Below are positions 1 through 5,540 of a DNA stretch of 5,540 nt, in pieces; the stretch's first letter is position 1, and every line of letters starts with the position of its first letter. Under the pieces are notes generated by a model. That model made no database searches. It worked only from the letters and a program-made list of their open reading frames with translations, and was not told where the DNA came from. The DNA comes from Marinovum sp. (GTDB taxonomy: Bacteria > Pseudomonadota > Alphaproteobacteria > Rhodobacterales > Rhodobacteraceae): assembly GCA_002684375.1 (NCBI GenBank), contig NYVC01000069.1:1-5540 (forward strand), in the 5' to 3' direction. Made by a program: the position numbers and the translations under genes.

Positions 1-41
1 CTTTTTCCCCTTTCCCTTTTCCCTTTTTCCCTTTCCCCCCC
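1..41. repeat. Low-complexity polypyrimidine tract at window edge, probable artefact
   Basis: The first 41 bases contain only C and T on the plus strand, in alternating runs of 3-7 bases. Read as dctM on the minus strand they give only Gly, Lys and Glu codons directly after the conserved TPTEGAAV motif, where the family continues with a hydrophobic membrane segment. The change is abrupt, beginning at the C-run at 35-41. The likeliest explanation is a low-quality contig end. A genuine purine/pyrimidine tract that breaks the gene is possible but less likely. Confidence 0.8.
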
Positions 42-793
42 ACAGCAGCCCCTTCGGTTGGGGTAAACCAACCCAGATAAATACCGCTCAGCATAAAGGT
101 AAAAATTAACAGAACATGCCAGATATTACGAAAATAGCCCATTCGGCCCGCCAATGAAACCCGTTGCTGCGCCCGCCCAGAGGCGGGCACCAAGCGGACA
201 AAAATCGCAATGGTCACGATATAGCCCACCGCGGCCAAAATGCCGGGTACTAAGGCGGCAAGAAACATTTTGGCGATATTTTGCTCGGTCAGGATCGAAT
301 AAATAATCAAGATAACCGAGGGCGGGATCAATATGCCAAGCGTACCGCCTGCGGCCAGCGCTCCGGTACTCAGCGATCCCGAATACCCAAGACGTCGCAA
401 TTCAGGCAGCGCGACTTTGCCCATCGTCGCCGCCGTCGCCAAAGACGAGCCGCAGATCGCCCCAAACCCGGCACAAGCGCCGACAGCGGCCATCGCCACG
501 CCACCTTTGCGATGACCGAGACAGGCGCTGGCAAATTTGAACAGCGCCTCGCTCATCCCCGCCCGAGAGGCCAGATTGCCCATCAGCAAGAACAGCGGGA
601 TGACCGAAAGCGAATAGTTCGAAAATAAATGCCATGCACTGGTTTTAACCTGAGAGAAAATCGGCAGCCAGCCAGCAATCATCGCCGTGCCCGCGCTGCC
701 CACAATCAACATGGCAAGCCCGATCGGGACGCGAAAGGCCAGCAGCACGAAAAGAAAGGGAAAGGCAATAATCCCCAGTGTTTCACGATCCAT
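1..793 (-). CDS. dctM: TRAP transporter large permease subunit DctM, 3' end cut by window edge
   Basis: This is the large membrane subunit of a tripartite ATP-independent periplasmic (TRAP) transporter, which uses an ion gradient to carry substrate delivered by DctP across the inner membrane. The frame is open from an ATG at 793 to the left edge, giving 264 codons of a protein usually about 430 residues long. It begins MDRETLGIIAFPFLF and holds the family's hydrophobic segments: roughly residues 5-40, 60-75, 97-125, 143-168 and 176-200, and one starting near 224. Diagnostic stretches are AGFGAICGSSLATAATMGK (about 108-126), GTLGILIPPSVILIIYSILTE (about 150-170) and GWFTPTEGAAVG (about 241-252). 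The start lies 5 bases after the dctQ stop, with only a weak GGAAAG upstream, so translation may be coupled to dctQ. After residue 252 the reading turns into a Gly/Lys low-complexity string that does not fit the family (see 1-41). Family assignment is very secure; the transported substrate is inferred from the neighbours. Confidence 0.95.
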   Translation of the reverse strand, partial: MDRETLGIIAFPFLFVLLAFRVPIGLAMLIVGSAGTAMIAGWLPIFSQVKTSAWHLFSNYSLSVIPLFLLMGNLASRAGMSEALFKFASACLGHRKGGVAMAAVGACAGFGAICGSSLATAATMGKVALPELRRLGYSGSLSTGALAAGGTLGILIPPSVILIIYSILTEQNIAKMFLAALVPGILAAVGYIVTIAIFVRLVPASGRAQQRVSLAGRMGYFRNIWHVLLIFTFMLSGIYLGWFTPTEGAAVGGKGKKGKGKGEK

Positions 794-798
794 AAGTC

Positions 799-1335
799 TC
801 AGGCTTTCCGTAAAATATTATGAGTATCCCGCGCTGCAGTATAAAAACAGCAGATCGCAAGGATGAAAAAAGAAAAGACAACCGGCAGAAACGGAATCCA
901 AACGGAAATCTGCAGCAACATAGTCTCCTCGTTGTAGCGGTACATGTCTTGTGCACCATAAAACATCCGCCAGGTAAAAAATGCCGCAACCAGCCCAAAG
1001 GCCAAGGCGCTGAACGCATCCAGCAGCGTGTTGACCGCTGGTGAAAAGCGCGCCGTGACAAAATCAACAATGACATTGCCCTTTTGCAGATGACAAATCG
1101 GCAGAAAAGCCGCAATCGCCACCCCGCAGCCTATCTCGACCAATTCAAAGTCACCAAGCAGCGGGCTGGAAAACAGAAACCGCCCCAAGATGGACAGGAA
1201 ACTCACAGCCACGATGACAACCAGCGTCAATCCACCAAAGACAGCGAGGCCAAGCGCAATACGATATAAAACGCGCCCGAAGATATCCTCCGGGCGCGTC
1301 GGAGCGTTCACCTCCGATATTTGATCAGTCGGCAT
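799..1335 (-). CDS. dctQ: TRAP transporter small permease subunit DctQ
   Basis: This is the small integral-membrane subunit of the TRAP transporter, which pairs with DctM and docks the periplasmic receptor. The protein is 178 residues, a usual length. It has a short polar N-terminus (1-22), then four hydrophobic segments at about 26-51, 66-81, 99-122 and 145-167. Family-typical features are the GRF...SPLLGDFELVEIG stretch (51-69) and CHLQKGNVIVDFV (81-93), the HxxxGNxxVD pattern after the second helix. I chose the ATG at 1335 because the frame upstream only duplicates the end of dctP. It overlaps dctP by 11 bases, and no strong Shine-Dalgarno precedes it, so coupling to dctP translation is likely. 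A perfect GGAGGTGA octamer lies inside the gene at codons 8-10 without a start codon at a useful distance after it. A terminator-like hairpin covers codons 13-22. Both could hold dctQM expression below dctP. Family assignment is secure and the start is probable. Confidence 0.92.
   Translation of the reverse strand: MPTDQISEVNAPTRPEDIFGRVLYRIALGLAVFGGLTLVVIVAVSFLSILGRFLFSSPLLGDFELVEIGCGVAIAAFLPICHLQKGNVIVDFVTARFSPAVNTLLDAFSALAFGLVAAFFTWRMFYGAQDMYRYNEETMLLQISVWIPFLPVVFSFFILAICCFYTAARDTHNILRKA
1264..1299 (-). terminator. Terminator-like hairpin inside the start of dctQ, possible attenuator
   Basis: On the transcript strand the arms ACGCGCCCG (1299-1291) and CGGGCGCGT (1279-1271) are perfectly complementary over 9 base pairs. 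The stem can extend inward by G-U, A-U and G-C pairs to 12 pairs, leaving a five-base GAUAU loop. UUUAUAU follows directly (1270-1264), so with the last stem base there is a run of four U. This is the shape of an intrinsic terminator, yet it sits at codons 13-22 of dctQ. It could cause partial termination or protect the dctP part of the message, giving more receptor than permease. It is also compatible with chance in coding sequence; no experiment is implied. Confidence 0.4.
1308..1315 (-). other. Perfect Shine-Dalgarno-like octamer inside dctQ, no start codon
   Basis: GGAGGTGA on the transcript strand is fully complementary to the anti-Shine-Dalgarno end of 16S rRNA. It covers parts of dctQ codons 8-10. 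No ATG, GTG or TTG lies 5-12 bases downstream in any frame, so it does not appear to start a gene. It may slow ribosomes just ahead of the hairpin at 1271-1299, or act as a standby site for initiation at the dctQ ATG 20 bases upstream. Its GGAG can also pair with CTCC at 1304-1301. Confidence 0.35.
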
Positions 1336-2353
1336 ATTTCGCCACGAGACTGCGCGCAGTCTCAACCAATGCCGCGCCATCAAGACCATCGCCATTTGCC
1401 TTTTCAATCCACGCATCCACCAGCGTGGCACCCGCGGCCTTCATCTCATCAAGCTCGGCGCCAGACAGCTCATGGAACTCGCCGCCTGCTTTTTCCGCCA
1501 GCGCCCGTGCAGGGGCCTCAAAGCCATCCCAAAGTTGACCGGCCAATTTTGCCAACGCCATGCCCGAGTTATCGTCGATCACTTTTTTCTGTGCGTCCGA
1601 CATCGACTCGTATTTGGCTTTGTTCATCAGCAGAAGGAACGGTGCGGTATACAGGCCACGATCACCCGACAATGTGGTGTGGGATTTGGTCAACTCATGC
1701 AGTTTGAAAGATGGCATGATTTCCCATGGCACAACCATACCGTCAATCACCCCCTTAGACAGCGACGGGGCGACCTGTGGTACCGGCATTCCCACCGGGG
1801 TTGCGCCCAAACCACCCAGCATCTGGCTGATCACCCGTGTTGGACCGCGCATTTTCAAACCATTCAGATCTGAAGCTGATTTGACCAGCGTATCTTTGGT
1901 ATGAATGGTGCCCGGAGCATGCACATGAACCGCTAAAACCTTGTAGTCCTTCAGGTCTTCGGCTCCAACAGTCATCATATATTCATGAGCCGCCTGCGAT
2001 GTGGCCTCGGCTGAAGCCGGCATAAACGGCAGTTCAAACGCCTCTAGATGCGGAAAGCGGCCCGGCGTGTAGCCCGCCACAGTCCAGATGATGTCAACCA
2101 CGCCCTCGCGCACCTGATCTGCCAGTTGCGGTGGCTTGCCGCCCAGTTGCATGGATGCATACATCTCGACCTTGATCTCACCGTTGGATTCCGCAGTAAC
2201 CTTGTCGGCCCAAGGTTTTACAAACTTGGCGTTCGAATTGGCCGGCATCGGCGGAAATGAATGAAATTTCAATGTGACACTCTCTGCCACCGCAGCGGCG
2301 CCCATGCTGGCAGTCAGCAGGGATGTGGCGACCAGCGCCTTCCAGTAAACCAT
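1325..2353 (-). CDS. dctP: TRAP transporter periplasmic substrate-binding protein, DctP family
   Basis: This is the periplasmic receptor of the TRAP transporter; it binds the substrate and hands it to DctQM. The protein is 342 residues, normal for the family. It starts MVYWKALVATSLL and has a Sec signal peptide with a hydrophobic core at about 6-20 and a likely cleavage site after AVA (residue 23). The mature part opens with VTLKFHSFPPMPANSN, as DctP proteins do. Residues 84-110 (EGVVDIIWTVAGYTPGRFPHLEAFELP) and 160-174 (ASDLNGLKMRGPTRV) are diagnostic. Arg169 corresponds to the conserved arginine that usually pairs with the ligand carboxylate, so an organic acid is expected. The open frame extends about 62 codons upstream inside the monooxygenase gene, but the ATG at 2353 is the true start: it has a strong ribosome-binding site and the signal peptide begins there. 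The aromatic substrate is inferred from the three enzyme genes immediately upstream. Confidence 0.95.
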   Translation of the reverse strand: MVYWKALVATSLLTASMGAAAVAESVTLKFHSFPPMPANSNAKFVKPWADKVTAESNGEIKVEMYASMQLGGKPPQLADQVREGVVDIIWTVAGYTPGRFPHLEAFELPFMPASAEATSQAAHEYMMTVGAEDLKDYKVLAVHVHAPGTIHTKDTLVKSASDLNGLKMRGPTRVISQMLGGLGATPVGMPVPQVAPSLSKGVIDGMVVPWEIMPSFKLHELTKSHTTLSGDRGLYTAPFLLLMNKAKYESMSDAQKKVIDDNSGMALAKLAGQLWDGFEAPARALAEKAGGEFHELSGAELDEMKAAGATLVDAWIEKANGDGLDGAALVETARSLVAKYAD

Positions 2354-2360
2354 GATATAT

Positions 2361-2368
2361 TCTCCTCT
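2361..2368 (-). promoter_or_regulatory. Strong ribosome-binding site of dctP
   Basis: AGAGGAGA on the transcript strand ends 7 bases before the ATG at 2353. It fixes the dctP start against the much longer open frame. It is the strongest correctly placed Shine-Dalgarno in the window, in line with a need for abundant periplasmic receptor. Confidence 0.85.
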
Positions 2369-2378
2369 ATGTTGTGTC

Positions 2379-4052
2379 TCAGGCAGTTTCAGCAGCGGCT
2401 CGGGGTTGGTTTGCCCCTTTGGCAGCAGTCTTCGCTCTTGTCTTCGGGGGCACGGCGTACCCCGGGGATAGGTGCCGTCCAATCTCGAGCAGGCCTTCAA
2501 GCTGTGCCACAGGACGGGCGGCGGCAATATAACGATCACGACGGATCAAAAGGCCATACCCGACATAAGCGGCATAAGGCGGATTTGACAAGCCCCGGCT
2601 TTTGTCACGAAAAACCGGAAAGGTCGTGGCCACAGGGTTGATACTGTGTGGTGTCACCCCAAGAACCGCAATGCCCAAAGTTTCAAATTTACACTGCAGA
2701 TCATGCGGTAGCGCGCTATCCGGCTGTTTTGATAGAATCAGCAGGATCGGTCGGTCGCCAAGAACATCATCCAAAAGATATGTACTGCGATCTATGGCCT
2801 CGACCACCGGTTGCGGCAGCATTTGCCCCACGACAGAGGTCTTGCGTGGCCGGTCATCATGCCAGATAAACCCCGCCTCAAACCGCGGCTTGGGCTTGTA
2901 TTTCATCTGCATGACATAATCGCGCGCCGCAGGATATAGCGCCAGTAATCGAAACAACGCACGTGTGCATATGCCCTGTAGCGAAGAGGCCGGCATCATC
3001 ACCCGACCCATTCGCAGTGCCAGACGGATCAACGACCATGCGTGCGGCTTGCGTTCAGTTTCATAACTGGCCAACAACTCGTCGGGATGGTCCATGCGCA
3101 GCGCCTCGGCAAGTTTCCAGGCCAAATTATGCGCGTCGCGCAGACCACTGTTCATGCCCTGACCCGCGAAGGGTGGTGTCAGATGCGCTGCATCCCCAGC
3201 CAGAAAAACCCGCCCGTCCTGCCAGCGCTCGGCAATACGAGCATGAAACGTATAGACCCGAACGCGGCGCAGGGCCTGATCACGGTCGGGACCGAACGCC
3301 GCCAGAAGCCCCCGAACAAAATCATCTTGAACGGCGGCACCGGACGCTTCGCCGGGATACAGCTTAAATTCATACCGTCTGATCCCGCCCGGGCCCGGCA
3401 AAGTGATACAGGGACGAGCTGGATCACAGAACACCTCGGTGTGAAAGCAACGGTTGCGCGTGGTCTTTAGATCAACAACCAACCACGGTTCTTCGAAAGT
3501 CGCGCCTTGCATTGCAATCCCAAGCATCTTGCGCACCGGCGACCTGCCCCCGTCACAAGCCACCATATAGCGCGCATGCAACGACTGCGCCTGCGCATCA
3601 CGGGCGCAAACGGTGGCTTGCACGCTATCGCTTGATTGTTCAAACGCGGTCATCTCTGTGCCAAAGTGCGCCGTCACATGAGGGTAGCGGGCAAGTGCGT
3701 TGCGCAATACCGCCTCAAATGCGGGTTGTTCAAAAGCGTTCCGCTTGTCAAAACCATAGTCCTTGCCGGTTGGCATCACGCTGGCAAAGGCTTTGCCCGA
3801 AGGTCCCCGGTAGATTGACCCATAACCCTGTACGCTGAGCGCAGCGATCTCATCGGCCAAACCGGCGGCCTGAAGCGCCCGCATCGATTCGTCATCTATT
3901 GACACCGCACGCGGGTCTTGCACGGTGTCGTCGTGGGTCTCAACAAGTCTGGTGTTCACCCCCATTGCGCCAAGAAGGTTCGCCAACAGCAGGCCCGTTG
4001 GCCCTGCCCCAACAATCAAAACCTCGGCTTTTATGGCGTCATCTGCCGTCAT
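2379..4052 (-). CDS. FAD-dependent aromatic ring monooxygenase, MhpA/PheA-TfdB-like
   Basis: This is a class A flavoprotein monooxygenase that uses NAD(P)H and O2 to add a hydroxyl to a phenolic ring in the cytoplasm. The 557-residue length matches MhpA, the 3-(3-hydroxyphenyl)propionate hydroxylase (about 554). The N-terminal FAD-binding Rossmann motif is VLIVGAGPTGLLLANLLGA (11-29). The NAD(P)H/FAD-linked DG motif is VACDGGRSPVRK (164-175). The GD motif that binds the FAD ribityl chain is RVFLAGDAAHLTPPFAGQGM (281-300), followed by NSGLRDAHNLAWKLA. Residues from about 425 to 530 fit the thioredoxin-like C-terminal domain of the phenol hydroxylase subfamily. The last 23 residues are Ala/Lys/Arg-rich and probably disordered. 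The start ATG overlaps the stop of the FAH gene in an ATGA, with no clear Shine-Dalgarno, which suggests translational coupling. The product would be the substrate for the VOC dioxygenase. Subfamily is fairly secure; the exact substrate (hydroxyphenylpropionate, orcinol, nitrocatechol or other) is open. Confidence 0.93.
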   Translation of the reverse strand: MTADDAIKAEVLIVGAGPTGLLLANLLGAMGVNTRLVETHDDTVQDPRAVSIDDESMRALQAAGLADEIAALSVQGYGSIYRGPSGKAFASVMPTGKDYGFDKRNAFEQPAFEAVLRNALARYPHVTAHFGTEMTAFEQSSDSVQATVCARDAQAQSLHARYMVACDGGRSPVRKMLGIAMQGATFEEPWLVVDLKTTRNRCFHTEVFCDPARPCITLPGPGGIRRYEFKLYPGEASGAAVQDDFVRGLLAAFGPDRDQALRRVRVYTFHARIAERWQDGRVFLAGDAAHLTPPFAGQGMNSGLRDAHNLAWKLAEALRMDHPDELLASYETERKPHAWSLIRLALRMGRVMMPASSLQGICTRALFRLLALYPAARDYVMQMKYKPKPRFEAGFIWHDDRPRKTSVVGQMLPQPVVEAIDRSTYLLDDVLGDRPILLILSKQPDSALPHDLQCKFETLGIAVLGVTPHSINPVATTFPVFRDKSRGLSNPPYAAYVGYGLLIRRDRYIAAARPVAQLEGLLEIGRHLSPGYAVPPKTRAKTAAKGANQPRAAAETA

Positions 4053-4906
4053 GCAGCCGTTTCAGCCACGACGGGATTGCGCAAAATACCCAGCGCACCG
4101 ATCTCAACCTCGACCGTATCACCAGGCACCATATAGACCGGCGGATCCCTTTTGTCGCCCACCCCGCCGGGGGTTCCCGAGACGATCACATCACCGGGCG
4201 CCAGAGGCGTGAATTGCGATACATAGGCAATCAACTGCTCGACCGGAAAAATCAAATCGGCCAGCGTGGCTTCTTGCATGACGCGGCCGTTGAGACGGGT
4301 CTGGATCGGCAGGGCGCGGTAATCGCCAACTTCTTGAGGGGTGACCAGATAAGGCCCGAAAGCGCCGGTGCCGGGAAAGTTTTTACCGGGGGTGAACTGG
4401 GAGGTATGGCGTTGCCAGTTGCGCACGCTGCCCTCATTGTAACAAGCGTAACCCGCGATATGGTCCAGCGCATCCACCTCAGCGATATTGCGCCCTGCAC
4501 GACCGATGATCACCGCCATTTCACCCTCATAGTCAAAGCGCTCGGTCACATTGGGTTTGACCAGCGGTTGCCCGTGTCCGATTTGTGTGTCGGCAAAGCG
4601 GGTAAAGATGGTGGGATTATCCACGTCAGGACGGCCGGTTTCTTGCTTGTGTTTTTGATAGTTCAGACCAATGCATAAAATTTTGGCAGGGTCCGGTATC
4701 ACCGGCAACACCGTCAGGTCAGACCAACCAAGTTCCGCCCCACGGCCTTTGGCATAGGCTTCGGCCTGCGCCAATAAATCCGCCGCAATCGCCTGTCTAA
4801 GCGTGGTGACATCAGCGTCCAAGCGGCCTGCCAATTCAATAATGCCACCATCGACAACCAGCCCAAATCCACTGTACCCACAGCGTGTATAACTTACAAA
4901 TTTCAT
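4049..4906 (-). CDS. Fumarylacetoacetate hydrolase family protein (acylpyruvase/isomerase type)
   Basis: FAH-family enzymes use a divalent metal to hydrolyse C-C bonds in acylpyruvates or to isomerise or decarboxylate oxo-dienoates made by ring cleavage. The 285-residue protein has a small N-terminal domain (1-70), then the catalytic fold beginning PAKILCIGLNYQKHKQETG (73-91). The metal-binding pair is Glu127 and Glu129 in FDYEGEMAVIIGR. The third ligand position, normally Asp in an ND(V/G)S-R motif 29 residues on, is Glu158 in YNEGSVRNWQ. FTPGKNFPGTGAFGPYLV (171-188) and VSGTPGGVG (242-250) are further family hallmarks, and PGDTVEVEIGALGILRNPV closes the fold. The start is an ATG 19 bases after the dioxygenase stop, with GGAA about 9 bases upstream. 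The stop overlaps the monooxygenase start by 4 bases. Between an extradiol dioxygenase and a ring hydroxylase it most likely processes the ring-opened product, as DntG does. It could act as hydrolase, isomerase or decarboxylase. Confidence 0.93.
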   Translation of the reverse strand: MKFVSYTRCGYSGFGLVVDGGIIELAGRLDADVTTLRQAIAADLLAQAEAYAKGRGAELGWSDLTVLPVIPDPAKILCIGLNYQKHKQETGRPDVDNPTIFTRFADTQIGHGQPLVKPNVTERFDYEGEMAVIIGRAGRNIAEVDALDHIAGYACYNEGSVRNWQRHTSQFTPGKNFPGTGAFGPYLVTPQEVGDYRALPIQTRLNGRVMQEATLADLIFPVEQLIAYVSQFTPLAPGDVIVSGTPGGVGDKRDPPVYMVPGDTVEVEIGALGILRNPVVAETAA

Positions 4907-4925
4907 GCGTTTATTTCCATTGCGT

Positions 4926-5540
4926 TCAAGAGCGCATTATCGCGCGGCCCCATTTGTTTAAAGTACGCGGGTGCTGAGGCCAATCCACCACGCCACGATC
5001 ATAGATCACTTCCAATTCGGCTGAAACCTCAATCCAGTTTCCATCCGGATCTGTGATAAAGACAAACAAATTGTTGCCCGGTCCATGCCGCCCCGGCCCC
5101 CACTCCAGCTGGATATCATGGCGCGCGAAATGATCACACCAGTCGCGGATATAACCCCAATCGCCAGCCTCATACGAATGGTGGTCCATGCCGTTGCGAT
5201 CAGACTTAAAACACGCAAGCGTGTGATGTTCGTGATTTGAGGTCAAAAACGCGGTCGCCAAGGTGCCATCGTCGTGCAACACTCGGTCCGTCAGCAAAAA
5301 ACCCAGCCTGTTTTGATAAAAGGCGACAAACGATTCAACGTTTGTGGCGGCAAATGTCAGATGCTGAACCGGCCCCTGAAGACCTGCGCGATGGTTTTGC
5401 GCGAGCTTGGCAAGGCCAAAGCACAATGTCTGACCATTGGGGTCGCAAAGGGCAAACGCATCTGGCTGAAAATACGGCGACGGACTGTCTAAAATTTCGA
5501 GACCTTCTTGTTGCGCCCTAAGTCGCAGCGCCGTCAGCCC
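4926..5540 (-). CDS. VOC-family extradiol ring-cleavage dioxygenase, 5' end cut by window edge
   Basis: This enzyme would open a catecholic ring next to the hydroxyl pair (meta cleavage) using Fe(II) or another divalent metal and O2. The frame is open from the right edge to a stop at 4926; 204 residues are visible, while two-domain members are usually about 290-320. Visible residues 1-50 end the N-terminal domain, whose DPNGQTLCFG (33-42) has Cys where a metal-binding Glu would stand, so that domain is non-catalytic, as expected for type I extradiol enzymes. The C-terminal domain carries the likely ligands: His60 (VQHLTFAATN), His105 or His106 (NHEHHTLACF) and Glu171 (DPDGNWIEVS). GMDHHSYEAGDW (117-128) supplies the further active-site histidines. 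A 20-odd residue tail follows. A TTG at 5426 could be misread as a start, but clear homologous sequence continues upstream of it. It lies first in the visible operon; its substrate is presumably the monooxygenase product. A non-dioxygenase role (VOC lyase or isomerase) is less likely. Confidence 0.9.
   Translation of the reverse strand, partial: GLTALRLRAQQEGLEILDSPSPYFQPDAFALCDPNGQTLCFGLAKLAQNHRAGLQGPVQHLTFAATNVESFVAFYQNRLGFLLTDRVLHDDGTLATAFLTSNHEHHTLACFKSDRNGMDHHSYEAGDWGYIRDWCDHFARHDIQLEWGPGRHGPGNNLFVFITDPDGNWIEVSAELEVIYDRGVVDWPQHPRTLNKWGRAIMRS

Noticed and set aside
402..635. Minus-strand open frame of 77 codons within the dctM region
   Set aside because: It is out of frame with dctM, which is continuously open from 793 to the left edge and matches the TRAP large permease family throughout; this frame is an overlap shadow.
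1336..1431. Extended N-terminus of DctQ (32 extra codons)
   Set aside because: The added residues come from reading the end of dctP in another frame and give a Trp/Arg/Met-rich segment that does not resemble a DctQ N-terminus.
2354..2539. Extended N-terminus of DctP (62 extra codons upstream of the chosen ATG)
   Set aside because: The extension overlaps the monooxygenase C-terminus, would put the signal peptide inside the protein, and lacks the strong ribosome-binding site found before the ATG at 2353.
2379..4070. Similar GCTGAAAC-containing 3' ends in the FAH and monooxygenase genes, possible short repeat
   Set aside because: The shared stretch is about 8-10 bases encoding Ala-Glu-Thr, with no longer repeat around it; coincidence is the simplest explanation.
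3899..4678. Plus-strand open frame of 259 codons opposite the FAH gene
   Set aside because: Its composition is not protein-like for any family I recognise, and it lies antisense to two clearly conserved genes; long antisense frames are common in GC-biased coding DNA.
1..5540. CRISPR arrays, tRNA or rRNA genes, insertion sequences
   Set aside because: No regularly spaced repeats, cloverleaf-like segments, terminal inverted repeats or transposase-like proteins were seen; coding by the six operon genes accounts for almost every base.

Overview
All six genes in this window lie on the minus strand, so transcription runs from high to low coordinates. Coding density is near total and there is no intergenic stretch over 25 bases. 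The transcript order is: the C-terminal part of a two-domain extradiol-type VOC dioxygenase (cut by the right edge), a fumarylacetoacetate-hydrolase (FAH) family enzyme, an MhpA-like FAD aromatic monooxygenase, then a tripartite TRAP transporter as periplasmic receptor (dctP), small membrane subunit (dctQ) and large permease (dctM, cut by the left edge). The junctions are 19 bases, a 4-base overlap, 25 bases, an 11-base overlap and 5 bases. This is the layout of a single operon.

The genes read together as a pathway. The TRAP system would import an organic acid, most likely aromatic. The flavoprotein would hydroxylate the ring to a catechol or trihydroxybenzene, the VOC enzyme would open the ring by meta cleavage, and the FAH-family enzyme would split or isomerise the resulting oxo-enoate or acylpyruvate. 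The trio of FAD monooxygenase, VOC dioxygenase and FAH hydrolase resembles the lower dinitrotoluene route (DntB, DntD, DntG) and the 3-hydroxyphenylpropionate and orcinol routes. The real substrate cannot be read from the sequence. No regulator, aldolase, hydratase or dehydrogenase lies in the window.

The moderate GC content, the TRAP-type uptake and the general protein character suggest an alphaproteobacterium, probably a marine Rhodobacteraceae (Roseobacter-like) organism. This is an inference, not a demonstrated assignment.

The points worth a second look are: a terminator-like or attenuator-like RNA hairpin at the start of dctQ, just downstream of dctP; a perfect Shine-Dalgarno-like octamer without a start codon next to it; a Glu in place of the usual third metal-binding Asp in the FAH enzyme; and a pure pyrimidine tract at the left edge that replaces expected dctM sequence and looks like an assembly or sequencing artefact. 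I see no clearly new kind of system. The window is a compact, plausible aromatic-acid catabolic operon.
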